Assembly: GCF_036194065.1 (NCBI RefSeq)
Contig: NZ_CP108095.1
Coordinates: 1,674,001 to 1,738,000 of the forward strand
DNA length: 64,000 bases
Direction of reading: 5' to 3'
DNA from: Streptomyces sp. NBC_00239
GTDB taxonomy: Bacteria; Actinomycetota; Actinomycetes; Streptomycetales; Streptomycetaceae
How positions within the stretch are numbered: position 1 is the first letter of the stretch; each line of letters begins with the position of its first letter. Both the position numbers and the translations under genes were made by a program. This document shows positions 55,816 through 63,919 of this stretch, piece after piece. Under the pieces are notes generated by a model, which was given only the letters and a program-made list of their open reading frames with translations, had not been told where the DNA came from and did no database searches.

Positions 55816-56757
55816 ATGCACAACGGTGCTCGCAAGAAGACGATCAACCCAAGCGCGTACCTGGCTCTCATTGAGGCCCTAACGCTGATCTTCTGGAACA
55901 AGAAGCCGTTTGAGCTGTACCTCCGGGGGATGTTCCAGGACCACAGCGAGCTGTTGGCACGGCTGGACTTCGGGGCCACCAAACGCGAAGTGTCCGGACA
56001 GGTAGTCAACCTCTTGCGAGCCAACGAAGCTCGCTACCTTGACCTGACCATCGCGCTGATGCTCGACATCACCGCCATGGACACCTTCCCGAACCTGATG
56101 AACCAGGTCGATGCTGACGAGATGGTGGCCAAGGCCGCGGGGGCTGTGACGGAGTTGCGTCGCTGGACGGCCAAGCAACAAGAGGTCATCCAAGAGCGCG
56201 AGGCCCATGCCGCTGCCATCACGGAGAGCGCCAAGAAGGCGCAAGACGGACGGGCGTTCGCCCAGTCCCACGAGGAGCTGAAGCAGCGGTTCCTCGTGAT
56301 GCACTCGGCCGGCGACCCACACAAGCGGGGCACCGCCTTCGAGGGCTTCATCAACGAGCTCTTTGCGCTCTACGACCTGGAGCCGCGGGCCTCCTACAAC
56401 CTGGACTACGAGCAGATCGATGGCGCCTTCTCCTTCAACACGGACCACTACGTGCTCGAAGCCAAGTGGTGGAAGGAGGCCATTGGCCGCAGGGAGCTCG
56501 ACGTATTCAAGGCCAACATCGAGCGCAAGGGCAAGAACACGCTCGGGCTCTACGTCAGCATGAGCGGCTACAGCAAGGATGCCCTGGCGGTCTACAGCTA
56601 CAGCACGCCCTTCATCACGATGGACGGCAGCGACTTCATGGCCGTTCTCGACCAGCGCATCAGGCTGGACGACCTGCTGGACCGCAAGAAGGGCCACGCC
56701 AGCCAGACGGGACACTGTTACTTGCCGGTGTCCGAGATCTTTTCCGGTTCAGAGTGA
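55816..56757 (+). CDS. Mrr-like PD-(D/E)XK restriction endonuclease-type protein
   Basis: This 313-residue protein starts at ATG after GGAGGGGGACGG. Residues about 1-165 are a helical domain with a coiled-coil stretch (RRWTAKQQEVIQEREAHAA). Residues about 168-300 are the nuclease: RGTAFEGFINELF with Glu176, EQIDGAF with Asp202 and VLEAKWW with the catalytic Glu215-x-Lys217. This D-ExK arrangement with a Gln/Asp-Gly pair is typical of Mrr-family type IV enzymes that cut modified DNA. No methyltransferase adjoins. It is probably a stand-alone defence nuclease of the island. Confidence 0.85.
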   Translation: MHNGARKKTINPSAYLALIEALTLIFWNKKPFELYLRGMFQDHSELLARLDFGATKREVSGQVVNLLRANEARYLDLTIALMLDITAMDTFPNLMNQVDADEMVAKAAGAVTELRRWTAKQQEVIQEREAHAAAITESAKKAQDGRAFAQSHEELKQRFLVMHSAGDPHKRGTAFEGFINELFALYDLEPRASYNLDYEQIDGAFSFNTDHYVLEAKWWKEAIGRRELDVFKANIERKGKNTLGLYVSMSGYSKDALAVYSYSTPFITMDGSDFMAVLDQRIRLDDLLDRKKGHASQTGHCYLPVSEIFSGSE

Positions 56758-57037
56758 GCGCTGAGCCGGCAACCAGCTGCTGATTACCGCCTGAGGTCAC
56801 CAGGAACCCCCAGAGGTCGGGTACGACGGCAGTTGACACTTTGATCATGGAGCGGCAAGCGCCTGCCTCATGGATCTACATGCCCGCTGAGAGGTATGCC
56901 CCGGGATGACCACACGAGCCACCCGGGGCAGCGCGGCCCCAGTCGTACTGCGTCCCGCGAGGCGGGGCACCAGGGCCTATCCCGCGCACTCCAGTCCGGC
57001 ACGGGCTGGCGGCAAGTTTAGTGGCGATCACTGCACA

Positions 57038-57766
57038 CTAGGTGCAGTTCGCCTGGAACCAATCCTCCATCCCTGTATGCACCACGTCCGCGGTGTAGCA
57101 GCCTCGCGAGTGGTCCTTCTTGAAGAAGGCTTGGTTATCCTTGTTCAGGTTGTAGTGGAAGTCCTCTGAAGCGACGAGCGCCGGGATGTGCCACTGACTG
57201 TTCCCGTGATTGGCGAGCTTGGCTGCTTCATTGACTACGTCACCCATGTAGACGACGTCATTGATACCGCTTCCGCTGTAGCCCGCCTTGACCATGAGGG
57301 CGCGGCCGTAGGACATGCCAACACCGATCTTGATCGGTACCTCGTAGTTGGCCTTCTTCATGTGGTAGTTCATCAGCTTGGCCATCGAGTTCGCCATGTA
57401 CCCCATGGCGAACACGGCGTCGATGTTGGGCTTCGACGGGGTGTTGACGACGGCCCAGGCAGCGTCGCCTGCGATGTTGACCTCGCGTGTCAGCACACTT
57501 CCGTTGAAGATCGCGACGAGCTCGGAGATATAGGCTCGGTAGATCCGCGCCAACCGAGGCCGCTTGTAGTGGGTAGGCAACTGGGAGGACCCACGGATGT
57601 CGACGAAGATCGCGGAGCAGTTGGCATAGAACCCGTTGGTGAAGGTCAGCTTGTCCCGGTCGGGAAGCGTGTCTACTTCCTCGTAGTTTCCCTGGGCTCC
57701 GGTTAGATACTCCTTGATGCGACTGGCACTGGCCACGTGATCGTAGAGCTTGTAGTTACTGTCCAA
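57038..57766 (-). CDS. pycC: Pycsar pyrimidine nucleotide cyclase (PycC)
   Basis: The start is TTG after GGGGGAAACC, giving 242 residues, a single class III-type cyclase domain. The first metal-binding Asp is in IFVDIRGSSQL (Asp56) and the second in VNIAGDAAWAV (Asp101). The later segment INDVVYMGDVVNEAAKLAN (about 190-208) is the conserved Asn-containing helix common in Pycsar cyclases. No sensor or membrane domain is fused. In Pycsar, phage infection triggers synthesis of cCMP or cUMP, which activates the partner effector. The effector gene lies 13 bases upstream, so assignment is strong; the base specificity is unknown. Confidence 0.88.
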   Translation of the reverse strand: MDSNYKLYDHVASASRIKEYLTGAQGNYEEVDTLPDRDKLTFTNGFYANCSAIFVDIRGSSQLPTHYKRPRLARIYRAYISELVAIFNGSVLTREVNIAGDAAWAVVNTPSKPNIDAVFAMGYMANSMAKLMNYHMKKANYEVPIKIGVGMSYGRALMVKAGYSGSGINDVVYMGDVVNEAAKLANHGNSQWHIPALVASEDFHYNLNKDNQAFFKKDHSRGCYTADVVHTGMEDWFQANCT

Positions 57767-57779
57767 GGTTTCCCCCTTG

Positions 57780-58358
57780 CTAGTCGATCACGCGAAGACC
57801 TGCGGTTACAGACAGAAGGATGAGGGCGCACAGCAGAAGGCGTATCGCTCGGCCGCCCCACATGTACTTGTCGTGGGCAACCCGCGAGTTCGCCCAGCTC
57901 TGGCTGGCGATCTCGGTGACGAGTGCCTCCATGTCCTTGGTCAAAGCGACCAGCGACGTGGCGTAGGTGTCGCCAGCGGCATGGCCGCGGGCGATGTGGT
58001 GGAAGTACAGCAGGCTGGTTGGGTCTTCCTTCATCCTCAGGCGCGGCCAGAGAACCATGCTGGCGCAGAGTCCGGCACCCAAGACGGCGAGGGCACACAC
58101 GAGGGCGCTTGCGATCAGCCAGCTGGAAGGGGTGCTGGCGTCCTTGACGAGGTTGTAGAGCACGCCGCCAGTGACGCCGGCGGCCGCCAGGGTGGCTCCG
58201 GCCTTGGCTTCGGCGTGCTTGATCCAATCGATGACCAAGCCAAGGGCCTTCCAGGCATGGTCGGGGTTCGGTGGAGGTTCGGACTCAGGTGCCGAAGGGA
58301 CTTCTGTCACCGGGACATCTTCCACCGCGCCACTGACATTTGGGGTGCATACGGTCAA
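57780..58358 (-). CDS. pycTM: Pycsar membrane effector (PycTM, DUF5706-like)
   Basis: The start is TTG, giving 192 residues; the first 35 are Pro/Glu/Ser-rich. The family signature WIKHAEAKAGATLAAAG (residues 45-61) leads into the first membrane segment (to about 71), the second is about 79-104 (LIASALVCALAVLGAGLCAS) and the third about 170-190. Between them lies a cytosolic loop with YFHHIARGHAAGDTY. Effectors of this type are thought to permeabilise the inner membrane when cyclic pyrimidine nucleotide binds, killing the infected cell. It is transcribed ahead of the cyclase gene in one operon. Confidence 0.88.
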   Translation of the reverse strand: MTVCTPNVSGAVEDVPVTEVPSAPESEPPPNPDHAWKALGLVIDWIKHAEAKAGATLAAAGVTGGVLYNLVKDASTPSSWLIASALVCALAVLGAGLCASMVLWPRLRMKEDPTSLLYFHHIARGHAAGDTYATSLVALTKDMEALVTEIASQSWANSRVAHDKYMWGGRAIRLLLCALILLSVTAGLRVID

Positions 58359-58411
58359 GGCCGTCTAGCGGGGGCGGGTCTCCTGAGCAGCGGAAAGATC
58401 CAGAGGGCCAA

Positions 58412-58508
58412 GCGTTGCAACGGCTCGCAGGGCCGACCCTGTGCTTCTCATCTTGCCGAGATGTGCGTTGCGCTCTGTCGTGCAAGCCTGGGAGTAACGC
58501 GTTGCAAC
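58412..58508. promoter_or_regulatory. Two GCGTTGCAAC direct repeats in the divergent Pycsar promoter region
   Basis: The decamer occurs at 58412 and 58499 in the 200 bases between the Pycsar operon and the divergent small membrane gene; a partial copy (TGCGTTGCGC) lies between. The GTTGCAAC core is self-complementary, suiting a dimeric repressor. No regulator gene is present in the island, so this is tentative. Confidence 0.35.
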
Positions 58509-58562
58509 TTCACGGGGTGCAGGCTATGTAGTTTGGCTGCTACCAATGCCGCTGGAGGATCG

Positions 58563-58874
58563 ATGCTGAGCAGCGATCACATCAAGACAATCCAAACCAC
58601 ACGGGCCTGGGCTGGCCTACTCGTGGTCCTTATCGGTGATGCAGGTGTCGCCATAGGTGCGATTCTGGTTGCGCTGCACGTCGGAGCAGGTCCCGAGGCA
58701 GTTGCCATTCTCACCAGCGCGTTTACGGCGATAACTTCCATCACCACGGCATACTTCGGCATCAGGGCAGCGTCGAATACAGCCCAATCGGCCTTGGCCG
58801 CAATCAGCGGACAGACACCTCCTATTGCTGGGGAGACACCCCAGAGTGGTAGTGGGACACCAGCAGCTCACTAA
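58563..58874 (+). CDS. Small two-TM protein divergent from Pycsar
   Basis: The start is ATG after GGAGG, giving 103 residues. Two hydrophobic segments (about residues 17-40, LLVVLIGDAGVAIGAILVAL, and 47-70, AVAILTSAFTAITSITTAYFG) are joined by a short turn; the C-terminal 30 residues are Pro/Gly/Thr-rich and probably outside the membrane or disordered. No family is recognised. Its position back-to-back with the Pycsar operon suggests a defence- or toxin-related role, but nothing in the sequence proves it. Confidence 0.7.
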   Translation: MLSSDHIKTIQTTRAWAGLLVVLIGDAGVAIGAILVALHVGAGPEAVAILTSAFTAITSITTAYFGIRAASNTAQSALAAISGQTPPIAGETPQSGSGTPAAH

Positions 58875-58975
58875 TGCCTCACCTGACTGGCCGTCTCGTT
58901 TACGACTCTTAAGTCGACTATCGCCGAGGCAACTAGTGATTCCGCGGCTTACGGGCCGCCGCAGCGAGGCACCCC

Positions 58976-60670
58976 ATGAAGAAGCATTGCCTTTTTGCGA
59001 CAGCAGCGGTTCTGACCCTCACACTAGCTTTCATAATTGCGGTTGCCGTAGTCGACGATGTCGCAGCAAGCACTCTGGGAGTATCTGACGAAAATGCCCT
59101 GTTGATACGACGGACTGCCTGCCCCGTAATCATCGTCGGTACTACTTGGCTCTTGATTCGCAGCCTAAAGGCACGCCACAGTCTCGTCCGCATTGATCGA
59201 TCTCCGGGAGAGCCCATTCATCCAGAGATTTCCATAGCCGCTCGGGACGCAACCCGAGTAGCACTGAAATCCGAGTACGGCACACAAGAAGGGCTCCCCA
59301 TACTCGGATTCCTTCGCGACCTGCTCACGGGCTCCGACACCTACATCGAGCGAGTATTTGAGGATGTCGAGATTCAGCATCTCACGCTCACTATCAATAC
59401 ATCAGTTCACATAGCGACGCCTTACGGAGCCAGCGAGACACGATTCCTATTTCCCACCATTTGGGTCGAAAAAGGAGCCCTAGTATCGAATTTCACAATA
59501 AGGGACCGAGATAAGAAACCGCTACCCGTCCTACCTCAGATAAAAACGAAGGCAATTCTATCTGTGCTCGTTGATCAACTTCTGCGCTTGGCCTATTTTC
59601 AGGGCCGGCCAGCTTCTGGCAGTATCACTGCACAAGCTGCACAGCGGCTAGTTTCAGAATGCGCGTGGAGAACTGGAATGCTCCGTGAGCGACAGGTGGA
59701 ACGCATTCTTGATCGACTTGCGTCCCGCACGCACCTTACACCTGGCATGCCCGAGACGATCTTGCATGAAACACTGAAGCGCCTCTGCACATTGCTCGCC
59801 GGCCACTACGTATTGATAACCGAAGCAAAGAGTCAGAATGGCCATACGATAGTCGAGTGCAGTCGAACTGTGCCACTCCTTCGGGAGCTCGGGCCGCCAA
59901 CGACAAAAGGGCATCTTCGTCGTGTGCTACTCGGGGCACGGCCGGACAAGGTAAGCCTGCCGCTCGAATGGCCATTCAGAGCGTCAAGCTACCACTTTAG
60001 GCTCGAAGGAGAAGCAGGCGAGTACGTTACGGCCACTTACCTAATGACCATCGGCGCGAATGAGCGAATTCTCAGAAATGAAATCCCGGCAGGCGCTGCC
60101 GACTACCCACAGATCCGCACTGAGGAACCTTCGGGTCTGCCTTACGCCCATCTATATCTACGAAGATTCTCTCTATTCACCGACCAAAGAGCCAGGATAG
60201 GTACCACAATTGAGTTCATGGAAGTCCCACCTGGCGTTCTTGGTGCGACAGTCCTACTGTCTGGGGCGATCGCTTTTCTCGTCGGCGCCTTCACCTGGTT
60301 CTACCCTCATTACATTTCCCCTTCCAGCCTTCCAACGTTCCCCGCCTTCCTCCTCGCCTTCCTTGCTGTTGTTCCGTCCTGGCTCGGCTTCACCTCAGAC
60401 AGAGACAGCATCCTGCGAGCCCCTCTGATCTCACGCCTCGGCCTTTTCACCGTTTCAGTTCTTTCCGTCGCCAGCGCGCTACTATACGCGCTATCCCCCC
60501 ACCTTGACTGGCCGCCCTGGAATCTTTCCTTCTTCGGTCAAGGGCTGCATGAGTTTAATGGCTGGTGGTTCACTCTTACCTGTGTCTCCATATTCAATTT
60601 CTCATTTCTCCTTGCCATCTTCATCACGCGCGTTCGTTCATACACGAAGGATTTGAATCGCAATGGTTGA
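58976..60670 (+). CDS. Large membrane protein of unknown function, low GC
   Basis: This 564-residue protein starts at ATG. Two membrane segments lie near the N-terminus (about residues 5-28 and 47-65), a long soluble region spans about 70-425, and about four more membrane segments lie in 430-560 (GVLGATVLLSGAIAFLVGAF onward). The soluble part mixes strands and helices (FEDVEIQHLTLTINTSVHIA; RFLFPTIWVEKGAL) with no motif I know. Codon use is A/T-tolerant and clearly unlike Streptomyces core genes, a sign of transfer. A 92-residue gene follows at once. Defence function is a guess from location. Confidence 0.75.
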   Translation: MKKHCLFATAAVLTLTLAFIIAVAVVDDVAASTLGVSDENALLIRRTACPVIIVGTTWLLIRSLKARHSLVRIDRSPGEPIHPEISIAARDATRVALKSEYGTQEGLPILGFLRDLLTGSDTYIERVFEDVEIQHLTLTINTSVHIATPYGASETRFLFPTIWVEKGALVSNFTIRDRDKKPLPVLPQIKTKAILSVLVDQLLRLAYFQGRPASGSITAQAAQRLVSECAWRTGMLRERQVERILDRLASRTHLTPGMPETILHETLKRLCTLLAGHYVLITEAKSQNGHTIVECSRTVPLLRELGPPTTKGHLRRVLLGARPDKVSLPLEWPFRASSYHFRLEGEAGEYVTATYLMTIGANERILRNEIPAGAADYPQIRTEEPSGLPYAHLYLRRFSLFTDQRARIGTTIEFMEVPPGVLGATVLLSGAIAFLVGAFTWFYPHYISPSSLPTFPAFLLAFLAVVPSWLGFTSDRDSILRAPLISRLGLFTVSVLSVASALLYALSPHLDWPPWNLSFFGQGLHEFNGWWFTLTCVSIFNFSFLLAIFITRVRSYTKDLNRNG

Positions 60671-60763
60671 CAATTCATCTACCACCCACTAGACTTAAAA
60701 AGGATGACTTCCGAACGAATAACATCAAGTGCCTGCGCGTTGAGGGGGAGACGGAGGAAGGTT

Positions 60764-61042
60764 TTGAGTAAAGCAGATTTCACTCCGGGAACCTCCCGAG
60801 GAATCGTGGAGCTAGTAAATAGCGACTCGATGTTCTTGCACAATGCATACTATGCGGACACCGCAGGCCCACCTGGTGGTCTTCTGGCCGCAGTCTCAGG
60901 CTCGCAAGCATTCGTAGAACTATCTGCTGGCGAGCAACAGAGGCAGGAGAACGTACTCGTCGATCTTTTCGCGGAGATTTCTCCTGTTTCCGAGATCGAG
61001 GAACAAGCAGGAGAAGTTCTGAGGCCGGACAAGAACTTGTAA
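60764..61042 (+). CDS. Small hypothetical protein downstream of the 564-residue membrane protein
   Basis: I choose TTG 60764 because GGAGGAAGG precedes it at good distance; an ATG at 60704 would add 20 Arg/Ser-rich residues. The 92-residue product is soluble and acidic (QRQENVLVDLFAEISPVSEIEEQAGE). It shares the low GC of the preceding gene and lies 93 bases after it on the same strand, so the two may form an operon. No domain is recognised. Confidence 0.6.
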   Translation: MSKADFTPGTSRGIVELVNSDSMFLHNAYYADTAGPPGGLLAAVSGSQAFVELSAGEQQRQENVLVDLFAEISPVSEIEEQAGEVLRPDKNL

Positions 61043-61090
61043 TCCTCCTTACATCTTTTGCCGTTGCTCCCGCTTATAATCCGTCCTCAT

Positions 61091-62033
61091 ATGGCAGAAC
61101 GAGAACAACCAGCAAAAGAGTTTGACCAGGTAGCCTTTGCGAAGGCACTCGGCACCCAGGCCCAAGAGGTCACTGATCCCGCTTACGGCGAGGGCCAGCA
61201 CTTTCAGGTACGCAGCAACGGCAGTTTCCTGAGCCTCGACACCTCCCTGAGAGCGGCGTCTCCCGCATTACCACCAAAAGTGCTCGTATCGAGCTGCTCG
61301 GGGGCATGCTCCCAAGAGTCGAGGACGAGGGAATCGTCTTCCTCCAGAAGGATTCCGAGCACGAACACTCCACGGTGTCTCTGAGCCCCACCGGCGGTTT
61401 GACCATGGGGTACCAGCTCGACACAGGCCCTGTCGCTGTCGACGGTCTTCCCCAGGACATCGAGGACACCGGGCGGATCATCACCAGCCGCGAGGCCGTG
61501 AGCACGCCGGCCGAGGCTCTTGAGTCCTTACCACCTTCCCCGGTCAACGCAGCCAAGCCACCAGAGAAGCCGGCCCGTATGTTCGGGGCCTTCCCGGACG
61601 AACGGCCGATGATCCAGCGCGTTGGTAGCCCTACACCCGAGACCGCCAGCGTTCGTGTCGTCGCTGATGCACTACCGCAAGTCGATACCCCTCCGGATGA
61701 CGCAGCTCGGGAACCCACAGTGGCCGACCGCCAGCGGGTAAAGCTCGTCGGCCGGATCGGACGCACCCCCACTGTCCGCGAAACCGCGGCCGGCAAGCTC
61801 GTCGCCAAGTTTCCCCTGGCCGTCCACCTCGACGACGGCACGACCAAGTGGCACGACGTCCCGCCTTCAACGATCGTGCGGCCGCGCTGAAGAAGCGCCT
61901 GGAGGCTGGCGAACTGGTGAAGGGGAATGAGAGCGAGGTCGTGGGCTACATCCATGACCGGGAGTACCAGGGCCGGGACGGCACGACCAAGACGGCGCAA
62001 GAGATCTACTCAGTCGCTGTGAAGCGTCGCTGA
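61091..62033 (+). pseudogene. SSB/OB-fold domain protein, disrupted by two frameshifts
   Basis: Three frames join into one protein. The first (from ATG 61091, MAEREQPAKEFDQVAFAKAL) runs to about 61,255. The second continues from there (SRITTKSARIELLGG, then VEDEGIVFLQKDSEHEHSTV) to about 61,863. The third completes it from AFNDRAAALKKRLEAGELV to the stop. The C-terminal 90 residues are an OB-fold like single-stranded DNA-binding proteins (RVKLVGRIGRTPTV; KFPLAVHLDDGTTKWHDV; YQGRDGTTKTAQEIY). Each break needs a single-base indel. Such SSB-domain genes belong to ICE transfer modules, so this is a relic. Confidence 0.75.
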
Positions 62034-62174
62034 GTAAGCTCTCGGGTTGGCAATAGGCGTGCGTAAGTGCCTCTATATATTTCTCCCAAGAAACGCCGGA
62101 TCTCTGCGCTCTGTAGATATGAATGAACACGTAAACGGGTTTGACCCGTTCACTCAGGTGATGACTCGAAGGCC

Positions 62175-62573
62175 GTGGCCGGGGAGCTCGATTGCACACC
62201 TATCCGAACCAAGAAGGTGAGCAGGCAGCGCACCGAGCCACAGTACCGTGAGTGGGACGAAGATGTTTGGGATAGCGAAGACTTCCGGAGTAAGTACGAG
62301 TCTCTTTGCGAGAGCCTCGCGGAGACCAATCGAGCATGTGAAACGCGACGCGCCGGTTTGCGGGAAGCCATTTCGTGGCTGACTGCGCTGGAGGACGCTC
62401 TTGGTGCAGCCCGCGAGGTCGCGGACCCTAAGCACCAGCACAAGAGCAGCTACTGGACACGCGCTTTGTTCAACCCCAGGCCCAGCTATTTCACTTCCAT
62501 CCTCCCAGTTACTCGTTCTGGACTGGTTGGTTTGGAGAGCATTTCAGGAGAGACCTACGAAGCGTTCCGATGA
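62175..62573 (+). CDS. Hypothetical protein adjoining the integrase fragment
   Basis: The 132-residue frame encodes a mostly helical, charged N-terminal part (EWDEDVWDSEDFRSKYESL; ALEDALGAAREVADPKHQH) and a less structured end. Its last bases overlap the ATG of the integrase fragment (ATGA). It does not look like the missing integrase N-terminus. It may be a real accessory gene truncated or fused by the deletion that removed most of the integrase. No family is recognised. Confidence 0.45.
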   Translation: MAGELDCTPIRTKKVSRQRTEPQYREWDEDVWDSEDFRSKYESLCESLAETNRACETRRAGLREAISWLTALEDALGAAREVADPKHQHKSSYWTRALFNPRPSYFTSILPVTRSGLVGLESISGETYEAFR

Positions 62574-62794
62574 CCACCCGGCTCATGGCCGAGGCCGGTG
62601 TTCGCAAGGTGCGCCTCTACGACGCTCGCCACGCGTGTCTCTCCTGGATGTCCAACAACGGCGTGCCTGACACCGTGGTTTCCGCGTGGGCGGGCCACAG
62701 CGATCTGTCCTTCACCAAGCGGGTCTACGTGCACCCCGACCCGCAGAGCCTCAAGGCCGTTTCGGACAAGCTTGGGGAGCTGCTCTCCGGCTGA
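62570..62794 (+). pseudogene. Tyrosine integrase, C-terminal fragment
   Basis: The 74 residues are the end of a tyrosine recombinase. VRLYDARHACLSWM matches the H-x-x-R box, WAGHSDLSFTKRVYVHP matches the GH...Y box with the nucleophilic Tyr near residue 52, and the tail reads LKAVSDKLGELL. The arm-binding, core-binding and first catalytic-Arg regions, over 300 residues in the family, are absent upstream. The fragment lies 118 bases from the tRNA, just where an integrase should end, so it is the relic of the island's own integrase. Confidence 0.88.
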
Positions 62795-62811
62795 GGAAGA
62801 TCTACCAGGTC

Positions 62812-62836
62812 TGTGACGAAATGTGACACGACCGCC
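62812..62836. repeat. Right arm-type repeat of the island
   Basis: TGTGACGAAATGTGACACGA has tandem TGTGAC units and matches the repeat inside the left end (55,149) in most positions. It is a candidate integrase arm site. Confidence 0.6.
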
Positions 62837-62852
62837 CCAGAGAACATACAGA

Positions 62853-62882
62853 AGCCCTGCCTCACCGAAGTGAGACAGGGCT
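62853..62882. terminator. Hairpin 3' of tRNA-Pro copy 2
   Basis: AGCCCTG pairs with CAGGGCT, with an inner CTCAC/GTGAG stem and CGAA loop. It lies 30 bases beyond the tRNA 3' end and between it and the integrase remnant, so it can end both transcripts. Confidence 0.65.
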
Positions 62883-62911
62883 CTGATCTGCGACTACGAG
62901 GCGAACCTCTA

Positions 62912-62986
<75 letters not shown>

Positions 62987-63080
62987 ATGCCCGTTGACCT
63001 GGGGTTTCCCCCGGGTTGAACGCGCAGGAGAACGATACCGCACTTCTCGGGGTGCTTGCGCGCGCCTTTCCGGACGGGGG

Positions 63081-63111
63081 TTGACCTCAAGCTTGCTTGA
63101 GGTTGCACGCT
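63081..63111 (+). promoter_or_regulatory. SoxR-type operator/promoter of the transketolase gene
   Basis: TTGACC (63081) and CACGCT (63106) are 19 bases apart and enclose the perfect palindrome CCTCAAGCTTGCTTGAGG (63085-63102), differing from the classic enterobacterial SoxR box only in the centre. The expected transcript start falls at the ATG (63118), so the mRNA is probably leaderless. The regulator gene is not in the window. Confidence 0.7.
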
Positions 63112-63117
63112 GGGGGC

Positions 63118-63819
63118 ATGACGCAGACGACAGCGCACGCGACGTACGGTTACCAGGACCTCGGGCCGCTCATGGGGCTGATGACCGGGGACGAGAAGCA
63201 CGGGCCCGCCGCCACCTCCACCCTCGACGTGCTGTGGGTGCTCTACGACCGGGTGCTGCGCGTGGGCCCCGGATCGGCGGACGCGCCCGGGCGGGACCGT
63301 TTCCTGCTGTCCAAGGGACACGGCCCGATGGCCTACTACGCCGTCCTCGCCGCCAAGGGGTTCTTCCCCGTGGAGTGGCTGGAGACCTTCGGCGGTTACG
63401 ACTCGCCGCTCGGCCACCACCCGGACCGGCTGCTCGTCCCCGGTGTCGAGATCGGCAGCGGATCCCTCGGGCACGGGCTGCCGCTCGCCGTCGGGAGTGC
63501 GCTCGGGCTGCGGGCCCAGGGGCTGACCGACCCCGCCGTGTGGGTGCTCATCGGCGACGCCGAGCTCGACGAGGGCAGCAACCACGAGGCCCTCGCCTAC
63601 GCGGGGGCGGCCGGTCTGGACCGCCTGCACACCGTGGTGATCGACAACGACTCCACCACCCACGGCTGGCGCGGCGGCATCGCCTCCCGCTTCGAGGCGG
63701 CCGGCTGGTCCGCCGCGACCGTGGACGGCCGGGACCACGAGGCGCTCCTCGCCGCCTTCACCGCACCCCACCCGGGCCGCCCGCACGCGGTGGTCGCCCG
63801 GGTGGAGAAGAAGCGCTGA
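63118..63819 (+). CDS. Transketolase, N-terminal (TPP-binding) subunit
   Basis: This 233-residue protein starts at ATG (MTQTTAHATYGYQDL). It is the pyrophosphate-binding half of a split transketolase: RDRFLLSKGHGPMAYYAVL near residue 60, GSGSLGHGLPLAVGSALGL near 118, and the TPP motif LIGDAELDEGSNHEALAYAG near 142, continuing to VIDNDSTTHGW. The C-terminal subunit gene starts 100 bases later. Split transketolase pairs act in pentose-phosphate-type or secondary metabolism. A SoxR-like box in its promoter suggests redox control. Confidence 0.92.
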   Translation: MTQTTAHATYGYQDLGPLMGLMTGDEKHGPAATSTLDVLWVLYDRVLRVGPGSADAPGRDRFLLSKGHGPMAYYAVLAAKGFFPVEWLETFGGYDSPLGHHPDRLLVPGVEIGSGSLGHGLPLAVGSALGLRAQGLTDPAVWVLIGDAELDEGSNHEALAYAGAAGLDRLHTVVIDNDSTTHGWRGGIASRFEAAGWSAATVDGRDHEALLAAFTAPHPGRPHAVVARVEKKR

Positions 63820-63919
63820 CCACACCCTCGCCGAGCAGGCGATCCGATCAGACCGACCAATCAACCAACCAACCGATCGATCCAACCGATCAAGCGAACG
63901 AACAAAAGGGGCGGACGAC

